DNA of 64,000 nt from Rhizobium sp. Root708. GTDB lineage: Bacteria; Pseudomonadota; Alphaproteobacteria; Rhizobiales; Rhizobiaceae. The position numbers and the translations under genes are program-made. Where the stretch lies: positions 248,767 to 312,766 of the forward strand of contig NZ_LMHV01000023.1 of assembly GCF_001429725.1 (NCBI RefSeq). The letters run 5' to 3'. The notes beneath the pieces are model-generated. The model had not been told where the DNA came from. It was given only the letters and a program-made list of their open reading frames with translations, and did no database searches. Below, piece by piece: positions 45,297-55,183 of the stretch (position 1 is the stretch's first letter; each line of letters opens with the position of its first letter).

Positions 45297-46373
45297 ATGC
45301 TGGAATTGCGAAACGTCGCGAAGACGGTTGGCGGGGATACTCATATCCACGCGACCGATCTCGCGTTTGAACGCGGCACGCTGAACGTGCTCTTGGGGCC
45401 GACCCTGTCTGGCAAGACGTCGCTGATGCGGCTGATGGCCGGGCTCGACCGGCCGACCAGCGGGACGATCCATTTCGATGGCGTCGATGTCACCGGCATG
45501 CCGGTGCAGAAGCGCAATGTCGCGATGGTCTACCAGCAGTTCATCAACTACCCCGCCTTTACGGTCTACGAGAACATCGCCTCGCCGATGCGGATATCGG
45601 GCAAGGATGCCGCCACCATCGATCGCGAGGTGCGCAAGGCCGCCGATCTGTTGCGGCTGACGCCCTATCTCGATCGCACGCCGCTCAATCTCTCCGGCGG
45701 CCAGCAGCAGCGCACGGCGCTTGCCCGCGCGCTGGTGAAGAACGCCAGCCTCGTGCTGATGGACGAGCCGCTGGCCAATCTTGACTACAAGCTGCGCGAG
45801 GAGCTGCGCGCCGAGCTGCCGAGGATATTCGCGCAATCCGGCGCCATCTTCGTCTATGCCACGACCGAGCCATCCGAAGCGCTGCTGCTCGGCGGCAATA
45901 CGGCGACGTTGTCGGAAGGGCGGGTGACGCAGTTCGGGCCGACGATTTCGGTCTACCGGACGCCACGCGATCTCACCACCGCCAAGACCTTCGCCGATCC
46001 GCCGCTCAACTTCATCGATGTGGTGAAAGCGGGCGCGACGTTCAAGCGCGACGGGCGTGATGTGTTTGCGGTGCCGGGGCATCTGGCCGGCATGGCCGAC
46101 GGGCCGGTGACGGTGGCGTTTCATCCGCATCATCTCGGGCTTTCGCCGCAGACACCGAGCGCGGTGCGGCTCAAAGCGCGCACGCAGCTGTCGGAGATCA
46201 CCGGCTCGGAGAGCTTCGTCTATCTCGATTACGAGGGCGTGCGCTGGGTGATGCTGGCGCATGGCATTCACGACATCGATCCGGACACCGATATCGACGT
46301 GTTTCTGGATGGACGCCACCTGATGGCATTCGACACCAGCGGCCGGGCGATCTCGTCCGGCGCAACGGCTTGA
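45297..46373 (+). CDS. glpS: Glycerol ABC transporter ATP-binding protein
   Basis: A 358-residue ATPase, one of two in the glycerol importer. Walker A is altered (GPTLSGKTSLMRLMAGL, lacking the usual S-G-C-G), the signature is LSGGQQQRTALARALVK, Walker B is LVLMDEPLANLD, and the switch position reads YATTEPSEALLLG, with threonine-glutamate in place of the usual histidine. It therefore probably supplies the degenerate half of a heterodimer with GlpT. The gene order glpD-S-T-P-Q-U-V matches the R. leguminosarum locus. Confidence 0.92.
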   Translation: MLELRNVAKTVGGDTHIHATDLAFERGTLNVLLGPTLSGKTSLMRLMAGLDRPTSGTIHFDGVDVTGMPVQKRNVAMVYQQFINYPAFTVYENIASPMRISGKDAATIDREVRKAADLLRLTPYLDRTPLNLSGGQQQRTALARALVKNASLVLMDEPLANLDYKLREELRAELPRIFAQSGAIFVYATTEPSEALLLGGNTATLSEGRVTQFGPTISVYRTPRDLTTAKTFADPPLNFIDVVKAGATFKRDGRDVFAVPGHLAGMADGPVTVAFHPHHLGLSPQTPSAVRLKARTQLSEITGSESFVYLDYEGVRWVMLAHGIHDIDPDTDIDVFLDGRHLMAFDTSGRAISSGATA

Positions 46374-46385
46374 AGGGGTAGGGAC

Positions 46386-47456
46386 ATGGCACGCATCACG
46401 CTCGACCACATCCGCCACGCCTACGGGCCGAACCCGCAATCGGACAAGGACTACGCGTTGCGCGAAGTCGACCACGAATGGAACGATGGCGGCGCCTATG
46501 CGCTGCTTGGTCCTTCCGGCTGCGGTAAGACGACGCTGCTCAACATCATCTCCGGCCTGCTACAGCCGTCGCATGGCCGCATCCTGTTCGACGGCAAGGA
46601 CGTGACCAATCTCGCGACGCAGGCGCGCAACATCGCACAGGTGTTCCAGTTTCCCGTCATCTACGACACGATGACCGTGTACGACAATCTGGCCTTTCCG
46701 CTGCGCAATCGCGGCGTATCGGAGCCCGAGGTTGACCGTCGGGTTCGCGAAATTCTCGAGATGATCGATCTCACACCGATGGCGCGGCGCAAGGCGCAGG
46801 GACTCACCGCCGACCAGAAACAGAAGATCTCGCTCGGCCGCGGGCTGGTGCGCAGCGACGTCAACGCCATCCTCTTCGACGAGCCGCTGACAGTCATCGA
46901 TCCCCATATGAAATGGGTGCTGCGTTCGCAGCTGAAACGGCTGCACAAGCAGTTCGGTTTCACCATGGTCTATGTCACCCATGACCAGACGGAGGCGCTG
47001 ACTTTCGCTGACAAGGTCGTCGTGATGTACGAAGGCCAGATCGTGCAGATCGGCACGCCCGCCGAGCTGTTCGAGAGGCCGAGCCACACCTTCGTCGGTT
47101 ACTTCATCGGCTCGCCCGGCATGAACGTGCTGCCGGCAAAGCTCGACGGCAACAGAGTGACGATGGGGGCTGAAAGCCTGTCGCTTGACTACGCGCCGAA
47201 GGCTGCCGCTGGTGCGAAGACGGAGCTCGGGATACGCCCTGAATTCATCCGCATCGGGCGCGAGGGCATGCCTGTCACGATCAACCGGGTCGAGGATATC
47301 GGCCGTCAGAAGATCGTGAGGGCGGATTTCGCGGGCCAGCCGATCGCCATCGTCGTGACTGAAGATGCCGAAATCCCCGCGGAAGCGCGGGTCACCTTCG
47401 ATCCCACAGCCATCAACATCTACGCCGATTCCTGGCGTGTCGGCAGGGAGGGCTGA
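46386..47456 (+). CDS. glpT: Glycerol ABC transporter ATP-binding protein
   Basis: A 356-residue ATPase paired with GlpS. Walker A is canonical (GPSGCGKTT), but the signature is degenerate: LTADQKQKISLGRGLVR replaces LSGGQ. Walker B is AILFDEPLTVID, with the switch histidine in VTHDQTEALTFADKV. The complementary defects in GlpS (Walker A and switch) and GlpT (signature) suggest an asymmetric dimer with one proper catalytic site. It starts 12 bp after glpS and ends 3 bp before glpP. This name follows the rhizobial glycerol locus and not the E. coli glycerol-3-phosphate antiporter. Confidence 0.92.
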   Translation: MARITLDHIRHAYGPNPQSDKDYALREVDHEWNDGGAYALLGPSGCGKTTLLNIISGLLQPSHGRILFDGKDVTNLATQARNIAQVFQFPVIYDTMTVYDNLAFPLRNRGVSEPEVDRRVREILEMIDLTPMARRKAQGLTADQKQKISLGRGLVRSDVNAILFDEPLTVIDPHMKWVLRSQLKRLHKQFGFTMVYVTHDQTEALTFADKVVVMYEGQIVQIGTPAELFERPSHTFVGYFIGSPGMNVLPAKLDGNRVTMGAESLSLDYAPKAAAGAKTELGIRPEFIRIGREGMPVTINRVEDIGRQKIVRADFAGQPIAIVVTEDAEIPAEARVTFDPTAINIYADSWRVGREG

Positions 47457-47459
47457 GCC

Positions 47460-48326
<867 letters not shown>

Positions 48327-48339
48327 GGAGGAGAGGACC

Positions 48340-49179
48340 ATGGCTCAAGCAATGACACAGACGATGAAATACAAGCCGGCCGGCAACTTCTCCTGGGTCG
48401 TCTCGACCATCTACATCATCTTCCTGCTCTTGCCGATCTACTGGCTGGTCAACATGAGCTTCAAGGAGAATGCCGAGATCACCGGCACCTTCTCGCTCTG
48501 GCCGCAGAACCCGACGCTCAGGAACTACACGATCATCTTCACCGATCCGTCGTGGTACAACGGCTACATCAACTCGATCACCTATGTAGCCATGAATACC
48601 GTCATCTCGGTGCTGGCGGCGCTGCCTGCGGCCTATGCCTTCTCGCGCTACCGGTTCCTCGGAGACAAGCACCTGTTCTTCTGGCTCCTGACCAACCGCA
48701 TGGCGCCGCCAGCCGTCTTCGCGCTGCCGTTCTTCCAGCTCTATTCGGCGTTCGGTCTGATCGACACCCATATCGCGGTCGCGCTGGCTCACTGCCTGTT
48801 CAACGTGCCGCTGGCGGTCTGGATCCTCGAAGGCTTCATGTCCGGCGTGCCGAAAGAGATCGACGAGACGGCCTATATCGACGGCTATTCGTTCCCGCGT
48901 TTCTTCGTCCGCATCTTCATGCCGCTCGTGGCATCGGGGATCGGGGTGGCGGCCTTCTTCTGCTTCATGTTCTCGTGGGTGGAGTTGCTGCTTGCCCGCA
49001 CGCTGACGACCACGGCGGCGAAGCCGATCTCGGCGATCATGACGCGCACGGTGTCGGCCTCGGGCATGGACTGGGGCGTGCTGGCGGCGGCCGGCGTGCT
49101 CACCATCATTCCCGGCGCGCTCGTCATCTATTTCGTCCGCAACTACATCGCCAAAGGCTTCGCGCTTGGCCGCGTCTGA
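48340..49179 (+). CDS. glpQ: Glycerol ABC transporter permease
   Basis: A 279-residue permease with six spans, the EAA loop IDETAYIDGYSFPRFFVRIF and the C-terminus YIAKGFALGRV. GAGGAGGAGAGG upstream gives a strong ribosome site. It forms the channel with GlpP. The name follows the rhizobial glp locus and is not the E. coli phosphodiesterase. Confidence 0.93.
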   Translation: MAQAMTQTMKYKPAGNFSWVVSTIYIIFLLLPIYWLVNMSFKENAEITGTFSLWPQNPTLRNYTIIFTDPSWYNGYINSITYVAMNTVISVLAALPAAYAFSRYRFLGDKHLFFWLLTNRMAPPAVFALPFFQLYSAFGLIDTHIAVALAHCLFNVPLAVWILEGFMSGVPKEIDETAYIDGYSFPRFFVRIFMPLVASGIGVAAFFCFMFSWVELLLARTLTTTAAKPISAIMTRTVSASGMDWGVLAAAGVLTIIPGALVIYFVRNYIAKGFALGRV

Positions 49180-49194
49180 AAAGGGAGACCACTC

Positions 49195-49476
49195 ATGCAT
49201 TTTTCCTGGATGGCGTGGACGCTGCCGACCGCATTGTTCTTTCTCACGATCCTCGTGCTTCTGATCGGCATGAGCGTATGGGAATATCTGGCGCCGGGCG
49301 GCTCGCCGCGTGTGGGGGTCTTGAGGTTCGAGACCACGCGGGGAGACCGTCTCTTCATATCGCTGCTGGGAGCAGCGTTTATTCATCTCGCATGGTTGGG
49401 TCTTGTTGGACCCAACCTGTGGTGGGCTCTTGGCCTTGCCGTAGTCTACGCCATCGGCGTGTTCCGCTACGTCTGA
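49195..49476 (+). CDS. glpU: DUF2160 small membrane protein of the glycerol transporter
   Basis: A 93-residue protein with three predicted membrane spans (about 8-28, 50-70 and 73-91), with LIGMSVWEYLAPGGSPRVGV between the first two. It is always found between the permease and binding-protein genes of this transporter type. Its function is not known to me; an accessory subunit of the importer is likely. ATG at 49195 after GGGAG. Confidence 0.9.
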   Translation: MHFSWMAWTLPTALFFLTILVLLIGMSVWEYLAPGGSPRVGVLRFETTRGDRLFISLLGAAFIHLAWLGLVGPNLWWALGLAVVYAIGVFRYV

Positions 49477-49552
49477 GCCAAGGAGATACAGATGGCCGGG
49501 GGTACTGGCCGCCTGACGTGAAGACTGCAATCGCAAACCCTGGGAGGATATC

Positions 49553-51277
49553 ATGCGAAGGCATCTACTAGCGACAACAGCAGGCATCCTGTTGGCCATG
49601 GCGGGTTCCGCCTATGCCGGCATGGACGAGGCAAAAACATTTCTGGACAAGGAAGTCGGCGATCTCTCGACGCTTTCTCGCGCGGACCAGGAAAAGGAAA
49701 TGCAGTGGTTCATCGATGCGGGCAAGCCTTTTGCCGGCATGGACATCAAGGTCGTTTCCGAAACACTGACCACCCATGAGTATGAATCGAAGGTTCTGGC
49801 GCCTGCCTTCACGGCAATCACCGGCATCAAGATCACCCATGACCTGATCGGTGAAGGCGACGTCGTCGAAAAGCTGCAGACGCAGATGCAGTCGGGCGAG
49901 AACATCTACGACGCCTATGTCAACGATTCGGACCTGATCGGCACCCATTGGCGCTACCAGCAGGCCCGTTCGCTGACCGACTGGATGGAGAAGGAAGGCA
50001 AGGACGTCACCAATCCCGGCCTCGACATCAACGACTTCATCGGCACGAAGTTCACGACCGCGCCTGACAAGAAGCTCTACCAGCTTCCCGACCAGCAGTT
50101 CGCGAACCTCTACTGGTTCCGGTACGACTGGTTCAACGACGAGAAGAACAAGGCCGACTTCAAGGCGAAGTACGGCTACGATCTCGGCGTTCCGGTCAAC
50201 TGGTCGGCTTATGAGGACATCGCCGAGTTCTTCACCGGTCGTGAAGTGAACGGCAAGAAGGTCTTCGGCCACATGGACTACGGCAAGAAGGACCCGTCGC
50301 TCGGATGGCGCTTCACCGATGCCTGGCTGTCGATGGCCGGCAACGGCGACAAGGGCCTGCCGAACGGTCTGCCTGTCGACGAGTGGGGTATCAAGGTTGA
50401 CGAGAACTCGCGTCCAGTTGGTTCATGCGTCGCGCGTGGCGGTGATACCAACGGCCCGGCAGCCGTCTATTCGATCCAGAAGTACCTGGATTGGTTGAAG
50501 GCCTATGCACCCCCGGCAGCACAGGGCATGAACTTCTCCGAATCCGGCCCCGTGCCGGCGCAGGGCGAAGTGGCCCAGCAGATCTTCTGGTACACCGCCT
50601 TTACGGCCGATGCCGTCAAGCCGGGCCTGCCAGTTGTCAACGAGGACGGCACGCCGAAGTGGCGCATGGCGCCCAGCCCGCACGGTGTCTACTGGAAGGA
50701 CGGCATGAAGCTCGGCTATCAGGACGTCGGTTCCTGGACGCTGATGAAGTCGACACCAGACGATCGCGCCAAGGCCGCATGGCTCTATGCGCAGTTCGTG
50801 ACCTCGAAGACGGTGGACGTGAAGAAGAGCCACGTCGGTCTCACCTTCATCCGCGAATCCACCATTCGCGACAAGAGCTTCACGGAGCGCGCTCCGAAGC
50901 TCGGCGGTCTGATCGAGTTCTATCGCTCGCCGGCCCGCGTGCAGTGGTCGCCGACCGGCACCAACGTTCCTGATTATCCGAAGCTGGCACAGCTCTGGTG
51001 GCAGGCCGTCGGCGATGCGTCCTCCGGCGCCAAGACCGCCCAGGAAGCCATGGATTCGCTTTGCGCCGAGCAGGAAAAGGTCCTGCAGCGCCTAGAGCGC
51101 GCCAAGGTCCAGGGCGATATCGGCCCGAAGCTCGCCGAGGAGCATGATCTCGAATACTGGAACAAGGACGCGGTCGCCAAGGGCAACCTCGCTCCCCAGT
51201 TGAAGATCGAAAACGAGAAGGAAAAGCCAGTTACTGTCAATTACGACGAGCTGGTCAAGAGCTGGCAGTCCAACTAA
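49553..51277 (+). CDS. glpV: Glycerol ABC transporter solute-binding protein
   Basis: A 574-residue periplasmic binding protein, long for its class. The Sec signal is MRRHLLATTAGILLAMAGSA, with cleavage after AYA, and the mature protein begins GMDEAKTFLDKEVGDLSTLS. Landmarks are ENIYDAYVNDSDLIGTHWRY, GHMDYGKKDPSLGWRFTDAW and QGMNFSESGPVPAQGEVAQQ. It completes the glpDSTPQUV set. ATG at 49553 after GGGAGG, 76 bp after glpU. Confidence 0.93.
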   Translation: MRRHLLATTAGILLAMAGSAYAGMDEAKTFLDKEVGDLSTLSRADQEKEMQWFIDAGKPFAGMDIKVVSETLTTHEYESKVLAPAFTAITGIKITHDLIGEGDVVEKLQTQMQSGENIYDAYVNDSDLIGTHWRYQQARSLTDWMEKEGKDVTNPGLDINDFIGTKFTTAPDKKLYQLPDQQFANLYWFRYDWFNDEKNKADFKAKYGYDLGVPVNWSAYEDIAEFFTGREVNGKKVFGHMDYGKKDPSLGWRFTDAWLSMAGNGDKGLPNGLPVDEWGIKVDENSRPVGSCVARGGDTNGPAAVYSIQKYLDWLKAYAPPAAQGMNFSESGPVPAQGEVAQQIFWYTAFTADAVKPGLPVVNEDGTPKWRMAPSPHGVYWKDGMKLGYQDVGSWTLMKSTPDDRAKAAWLYAQFVTSKTVDVKKSHVGLTFIRESTIRDKSFTERAPKLGGLIEFYRSPARVQWSPTGTNVPDYPKLAQLWWQAVGDASSGAKTAQEAMDSLCAEQEKVLQRLERAKVQGDIGPKLAEEHDLEYWNKDAVAKGNLAPQLKIENEKEKPVTVNYDELVKSWQSN

Positions 51278-51287
51278 GGGGCTGTCC

Positions 51288-51313
51288 TGGCCGGGGGTTA
51301 GCGTCCCCGGCCA
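51288..51313 (+). terminator. Terminator-like stem-loop after glpV
   Basis: TGGCCGGGG at 51288-51296 pairs with CCCCGGCCA at 51305-51313 (9 bp, eight-base loop), 11 bases after the glpV stop. There is no strong T-run, so it may be an mRNA-stabilising end instead. Confidence 0.55.
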
Positions 51314-51506
51314 ATCCAATCTGGCTTCCTGCTGCCAGGTCGCAAGCGATGTTTTCTACAGAGCCCTTGCTAGGAAATGATCGAGCGGAAGCGATCTGTT
51401 TGACCAATGGCACTTCGGCCAGAAAGCAGCTCAATAGAATTTCCAGGCCTTGCTTTTCGGGGTGTCGATATGAAGATTCGCAAGGCCTAATCGGATCGCG
51501 AAGCCG

Positions 51507-52262
51507 TCAAGTATTTGCAGTTGCACCTAGCCAGGCTTCAAAAGTGATTGTGCCTAGCGCAGCTCGCGTTCCGACAGGTGTCAGCGAATTGGTTTCGAGC
51601 TTCGAGCCAAAGTAGGTCGCCTGAGGATCGCCGATCACGATCCTTGGATCGTGCTTCGCCTGCAAATAGGACGCCATGATGTCACTCGCTCTAAAGGCTT
51701 CAGGCCCGGCAACGTCGACGGTCTGGTTTCGTGGCTCCTCCATCGCGACCGCGCTGACGAACTTGGCGACATCATCAGCCGCTATCGGCTGCAGATATGC
51801 GGTGGAGACTTTCACGACATTGCCCTGGGTAGACGCGCTGGCAATTACGTCGAGGAATTCCAGAAACTGTGTGGCCCGCACAATAGCGAACGGCATCCCG
51901 GAGCTCTTGACAGTCTCCTCCTGCGCCAGTTTCGCGCTGTAATACCCATTGGACGGCAGTCGGTCGATGCCGACGACCGAGAGCACGACCAGACTTCCGA
52001 CACCGGCGCTCTTTGCTTCGCGAGCGATGTTCGAAGAGGATTTCGTAAAGAAATCGAAGACCGCGCTTTCTTCGAACGACGGCGAATCCGAGGTGTCAAT
52101 GACGACATCCACCCCCTTCAGACTGGCAGCAAGCCCCTCGCCCGTCATGGTGTCGACGCCGGTGCGTCGCGACGCGGCGATGACGTCGTGACCCGCGCCT
52201 TTCAGAATCTTGCAAACCCTTGAGCCGATGCGGCCGCTTCCACCGACAACCAAAGCTTTCAT
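51507..52262 (-). CDS. NAD(P)-binding protein, NmrA/atypical SDR type
   Basis: A 251-residue protein with an N-terminal Rossmann motif (MKALVVGGSGRIGSRVCKIL) and atypical SDR features (GVDVVIDTSDSPSFEESAVF, SLVVLSVVGIDRLPSNGYYS, AKLAQEETVKSSGMPFAIVR). Such proteins are NAD(P)H sensors or reductases of unknown substrate, often called nucleotide-diphosphate-sugar epimerase-like. The ATG at 52262 follows GGGGGA; the longer frame to 52448 has no ribosome site. It stands alone. Confidence 0.87.
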   Translation of the reverse strand: MKALVVGGSGRIGSRVCKILKGAGHDVIAASRRTGVDTMTGEGLAASLKGVDVVIDTSDSPSFEESAVFDFFTKSSSNIAREAKSAGVGSLVVLSVVGIDRLPSNGYYSAKLAQEETVKSSGMPFAIVRATQFLEFLDVIASASTQGNVVKVSTAYLQPIAADDVAKFVSAVAMEEPRNQTVDVAGPEAFRASDIMASYLQAKHDPRIVIGDPQATYFGSKLETNSLTPVGTRAALGTITFEAWLGATANT

Positions 52263-52655
52263 CGTGAATCCCCCGTGACGATGTAAAGATGCATTAAACG
52301 GGGACGACGCGTCCCCAAGTTCAGGCCTTGCACGTATAAGGAGTGTCGCGCCAGGAGAATCCTCCGACCGCCCACCTATACTTTGGTTTACCCACCTCGA
52401 CTGCAAGGGCTGAAGTGCAAAGGCATTGCCGGCATTCGAGGTGAGCAAGGTGTGTCCTATTGCCCGACCTCGCTATGGCATAGATCGCTGCCACCAATGT
52501 CATCGATCACACCGAAGGCATCCCGACTTGCGTGTCAAAGTCGGGCACAGACCGGAAACAAACGGCAGCGCGGGCGTCTGGAAGACGCCAACGCTTCCCG
52601 AGGAATGCAAGACTCGGCTGAACGAGCAAATCGTATCGCTGCCCCCCTAGCAGTC
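52263..52655. other. Intergenic stretch, no gene seen
   Basis: A 393-bp gap. Short overlapping frames on both strands (52321-52503 minus, 52426-52650 plus) show no family features, signal peptide or ribosome site. The left part is the promoter region of the NmrA-type gene. Confidence 0.4.
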
Positions 52656-53066
52656 CTATTTGTCCGGGGTCGTCAGCTCAGTTTCCTTGGTGTCGACGAC
52701 GAAAACCGCCAGGATTTTGGCATCCTCGGTGTCACTGGCATTGGCGCTGATCTTGTGGTGGTCTCCGGGTACCTCAATCCAATTTTCGCCGGTGTTGTAA
52801 ACCTTAGGCTCTCCGTCGTTCACCTGACTTTTGATTTTCCCCTCAATCACGGTCGCATAAATGAACGCACTTTTCGCATGAGTATGTGAGGGGTTCGAGC
52901 CACCTGGACCATATTCAACGAGGACACCACGAAGACTTTTACCGGGGACATTCGGCAGCACGTGGTCGAAAACCACGGTAACTTTGGCGTTATGCGGTTT
53001 GTCAGCCGCAAGACCTGGCATTGCTATCGACGAAGCGATGAGTAGGACCGAGAGTGTTCTAAGCAT
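52656..53066 (-). CDS. Periplasmic cupin protein
   Basis: A 136-residue protein with a Sec signal (MLRTLSVLLIASSIAMPGLA, cleavage after ADK or GLA) and a single cupin barrel. The metal-site motif G(X)5HXH is seen as GPGGSNPSHTHAKSAFIYAT, and the second cupin motif as NWIEVPGDHHKISANAS. Small secreted cupins of this type are of unknown function; binding of a metal and a small ligand is likely. ATG at 53066 after GAGGAG. Confidence 0.83.
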   Translation of the reverse strand: MLRTLSVLLIASSIAMPGLAADKPHNAKVTVVFDHVLPNVPGKSLRGVLVEYGPGGSNPSHTHAKSAFIYATVIEGKIKSQVNDGEPKVYNTGENWIEVPGDHHKISANASDTEDAKILAVFVVDTKETELTTPDK

Positions 53067-53475
53067 GGTCTGTGTCTCCTCTTAGCTGCGTTGTAGGGTT
53101 GGGTGATTACTGACATTACAGCGTTCACGCCTCAGTTTTGAGATATACGAAGGTTTGCCGCATTCGCTGGGGCCTGTGGAACGTAGGGCTTCGGACCGTC
53201 GAGTTCGCCAGCGCTAGCGTCAGATACTCGCAGATCGCGTCCCGGTACCGCCTATGTGCCGGCATTATCTTTGCGGGTAGCCACGGCCGGCGACATCCAT
53301 AAAACCTAAGTTTGGATTACCGAGCACCGACGGCGCCTGTACTTCTTTCCCAGCCATCCACGGGGTCTTCAGCGTCCGAAACAAGCGCGGTCCCGGGCCT
53401 TCGCAACCAAACGAAATCCGCGGTCTGCGGAGGGCAAGCGATTGGCCGAGCGTCGAACCAACACAGGAGCGCGTT
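53067..53475. other. Divergent intergenic stretch, no gene seen
   Basis: A 409-bp gap between the periplasmic cupin gene and the divergent metallo-hydrolase gene. It must hold both promoters. The part next to the cupin gene is AT-richer (TTGAGATATACGAAGGTTTG at about 53139). A minus-strand frame at 53265-53516 overlaps the next gene's start and was not accepted. Confidence 0.4.
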
Positions 53476-54444
53476 ATGTCGCAAGCACTAACCGAGAACC
53501 ATCCGTCGGCTGTCAATCAGCTCAAAGTCCCGGCGGATACCACCTTTCATCCGGGCAAGAAGGGAGCCGAGGAGCTGGTGCCTTCGCGCTATGCTTTGAA
53601 GATCGGCGATATCGACGTCATGGTTGTCAGCGATGGCGTCCTGCCCCTGCCGACTGAAATGATGGGGCACAATGCGGACGCAGCCGTTCGAGCGAACTGG
53701 ATGGCGGACATGTTCCTGCCAGCGGACGCGTTTGACTGGCCGCTAAACGCGGTTGTCGTCAAGAGCGGTGACAAGACAATCCTCGTCGACGCGGGCCTCG
53801 GTCTCGATCCGAACCTCAACCTTCCGCGCGCCGGCCAATTGATCCAGCGCCTGCAAGCCGCGGACATCGATCTCGGCTCGGTTACCGATATCGTCCTCAC
53901 CCACATGCACATGGACCACGTTGGCGGCCTCGTCGTCGGCGGCATCAAGGAGCGCCTCCGGCCCGATCTGCGCATTCACGTTGCGCAGGCAGAAGTCGAT
54001 TTCTGGGAAAATCCCGACTTCACAAGGACGCGTATGCCGGATGGCTTCCCGGACGCCTTGCGCGCAACTGCAAAGCGCTTCCTCGCGGACTATCGGGGGA
54101 ACCTTCGGACCTTCAAGGACGAGCAGGAAATCGCACCTGGTGTCATCGCCCGTCGCACCGGCGGCCATACCCCAGGCCACTGCATCGTTCGCCTGGCTTC
54201 GGGCAACGAGGCGCTGACGTTTGCCGGCGATGCGATCTTCGCGGTCGGTTTCGACCAGCCGGAATGGTTCAACGGTTTCGAACACGACCCCGAGGAGGCA
54301 GCCCGTGTCCGCATCAATCTCCTGCGTAAACTCGCCGGAACGGGTGAGCTTCTCGTCGCCACCCATCTGCCATTCCCATCGCTCGGACGTGTCGCCGTCG
54401 CCGGCGACGTATTCCGGTGGGTCCCGGTCTTCTGGGACTACTGA
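53476..54444 (+). CDS. Metallo-beta-lactamase-fold hydrolase
   Basis: A 322-residue MBL-fold protein. The metal motif HxHxDH is in DIVLTHMHMDHVGGLVVGG, with further ligands in RRTGGHTPGHCIVRLASG and EALTFAGDAIFAVGFD and a late histidine in LVATHLPFPSLGRVA. The family includes lactonases, arylsulfatase-like and other hydrolases; the substrate cannot be assigned. There is no signal peptide, so it is cytoplasmic. ATG at 53476 with AGGAG upstream. A terminator follows at 54583. Confidence 0.9.
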   Translation: MSQALTENHPSAVNQLKVPADTTFHPGKKGAEELVPSRYALKIGDIDVMVVSDGVLPLPTEMMGHNADAAVRANWMADMFLPADAFDWPLNAVVVKSGDKTILVDAGLGLDPNLNLPRAGQLIQRLQAADIDLGSVTDIVLTHMHMDHVGGLVVGGIKERLRPDLRIHVAQAEVDFWENPDFTRTRMPDGFPDALRATAKRFLADYRGNLRTFKDEQEIAPGVIARRTGGHTPGHCIVRLASGNEALTFAGDAIFAVGFDQPEWFNGFEHDPEEAARVRINLLRKLAGTGELLVATHLPFPSLGRVAVAGDVFRWVPVFWDY

Positions 54445-54582
54445 AAAAAACCGCAATGCCGGAGATCGATCTGACGATCTCGAGGAGACAAAACGCTCCG
54501 CCGCTGAAATGACGTCCTCGAAACGGGGGAAGTGCGGTGGCATTTGCGGCAGCAGCAGCTGTCCAAAATTCGATGCGAGATT

Positions 54583-54620
54583 GGATGTCCGGCAATAGCC
54601 GGACATCCTTTCGTTCGTTT
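54583..54620 (+). terminator. Rho-independent terminator
   Basis: GGATGTCCGG at 54583-54592 pairs with CCGGACATCC at 54599-54608 and is followed by TTTCGTTCGTTT. It lies 139 bases after the MBL-fold gene and 82 before the GFA gene. Confidence 0.75.
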
Positions 54621-54702
54621 CTACCAAGGGTTCCTGATCCCGGTTGGTCGAGCGCGGGCATCTCGATCAGGATTATACTCACTAGATTGCGAGGATGACG
54701 AC

Positions 54703-55080
54703 ATGACACGGCTGGCAACATGCTGCTGCGGCGAACTCTCGGCAACCACCAACGGCCCGCCAGCGATGGTCGCTCTGTGCAATTGCCGATCTTGCCAACG
54801 GCGCACCGGCTCGGCCTTCGGTGTGGCTGTTCTCTTCAACTCGGAAAATGTGCAGTGTGCCGGAGAAGCGAAGGGCTATACAAGGGCCGGCGATAGCGGC
54901 CACGATGTGACATTCAACTTCTGTCCCGGCTGCGGAACGACCGTGTATTGGATGCCAGACGCCTATCCCGGCTTCACGGCGGTCGGTTTGGGTTGCTTCG
55001 AAGACCCTTCGGGTCTGGAGCCCGAGACAGTCGTTTACGGCCGTCTGCAGCATCCTTGGGTTAAGTTGCAAGCGGGCTAG
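54703..55080 (+). CDS. GFA family protein (glutathione-dependent formaldehyde-activating type)
   Basis: A 125-residue zinc protein of the GFA/CENP-V fold. The cysteine sets are ATCCCGELSA, ALCNCRSCQRRTGSAFGVAV and FNFCPGCGTTVYW. Family members bind zinc and sometimes glutathione; Gfa itself helps make S-hydroxymethylglutathione, but most relatives have no proven reaction. The ATG at 54703 follows GAGGA. Confidence 0.9.
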   Translation: MTRLATCCCGELSATTNGPPAMVALCNCRSCQRRTGSAFGVAVLFNSENVQCAGEAKGYTRAGDSGHDVTFNFCPGCGTTVYWMPDAYPGFTAVGLGCFEDPSGLEPETVVYGRLQHPWVKLQAG

Positions 55081-55154
55081 TGGTCGCGGAGAACCGAAGT
55101 TCGACGCGGCCGCCTTGCACAGTCTGCCTGCCTCCGCGGCCAACAACGAAGGCT

Positions 55155-55174
55155 GCAATCTCGTTTGAGATTGC
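55155..55174. terminator. Stem-loop between convergent genes
   Basis: GCAATCTC at 55155-55162 pairs with GAGATTGC at 55167-55174 around GTTT. It lies between the GFA stop (55080) and the YceI stop (55184). No clear T-run on either side. Confidence 0.45.
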
Positions 55175-55183
55175 GTCCCCGGA

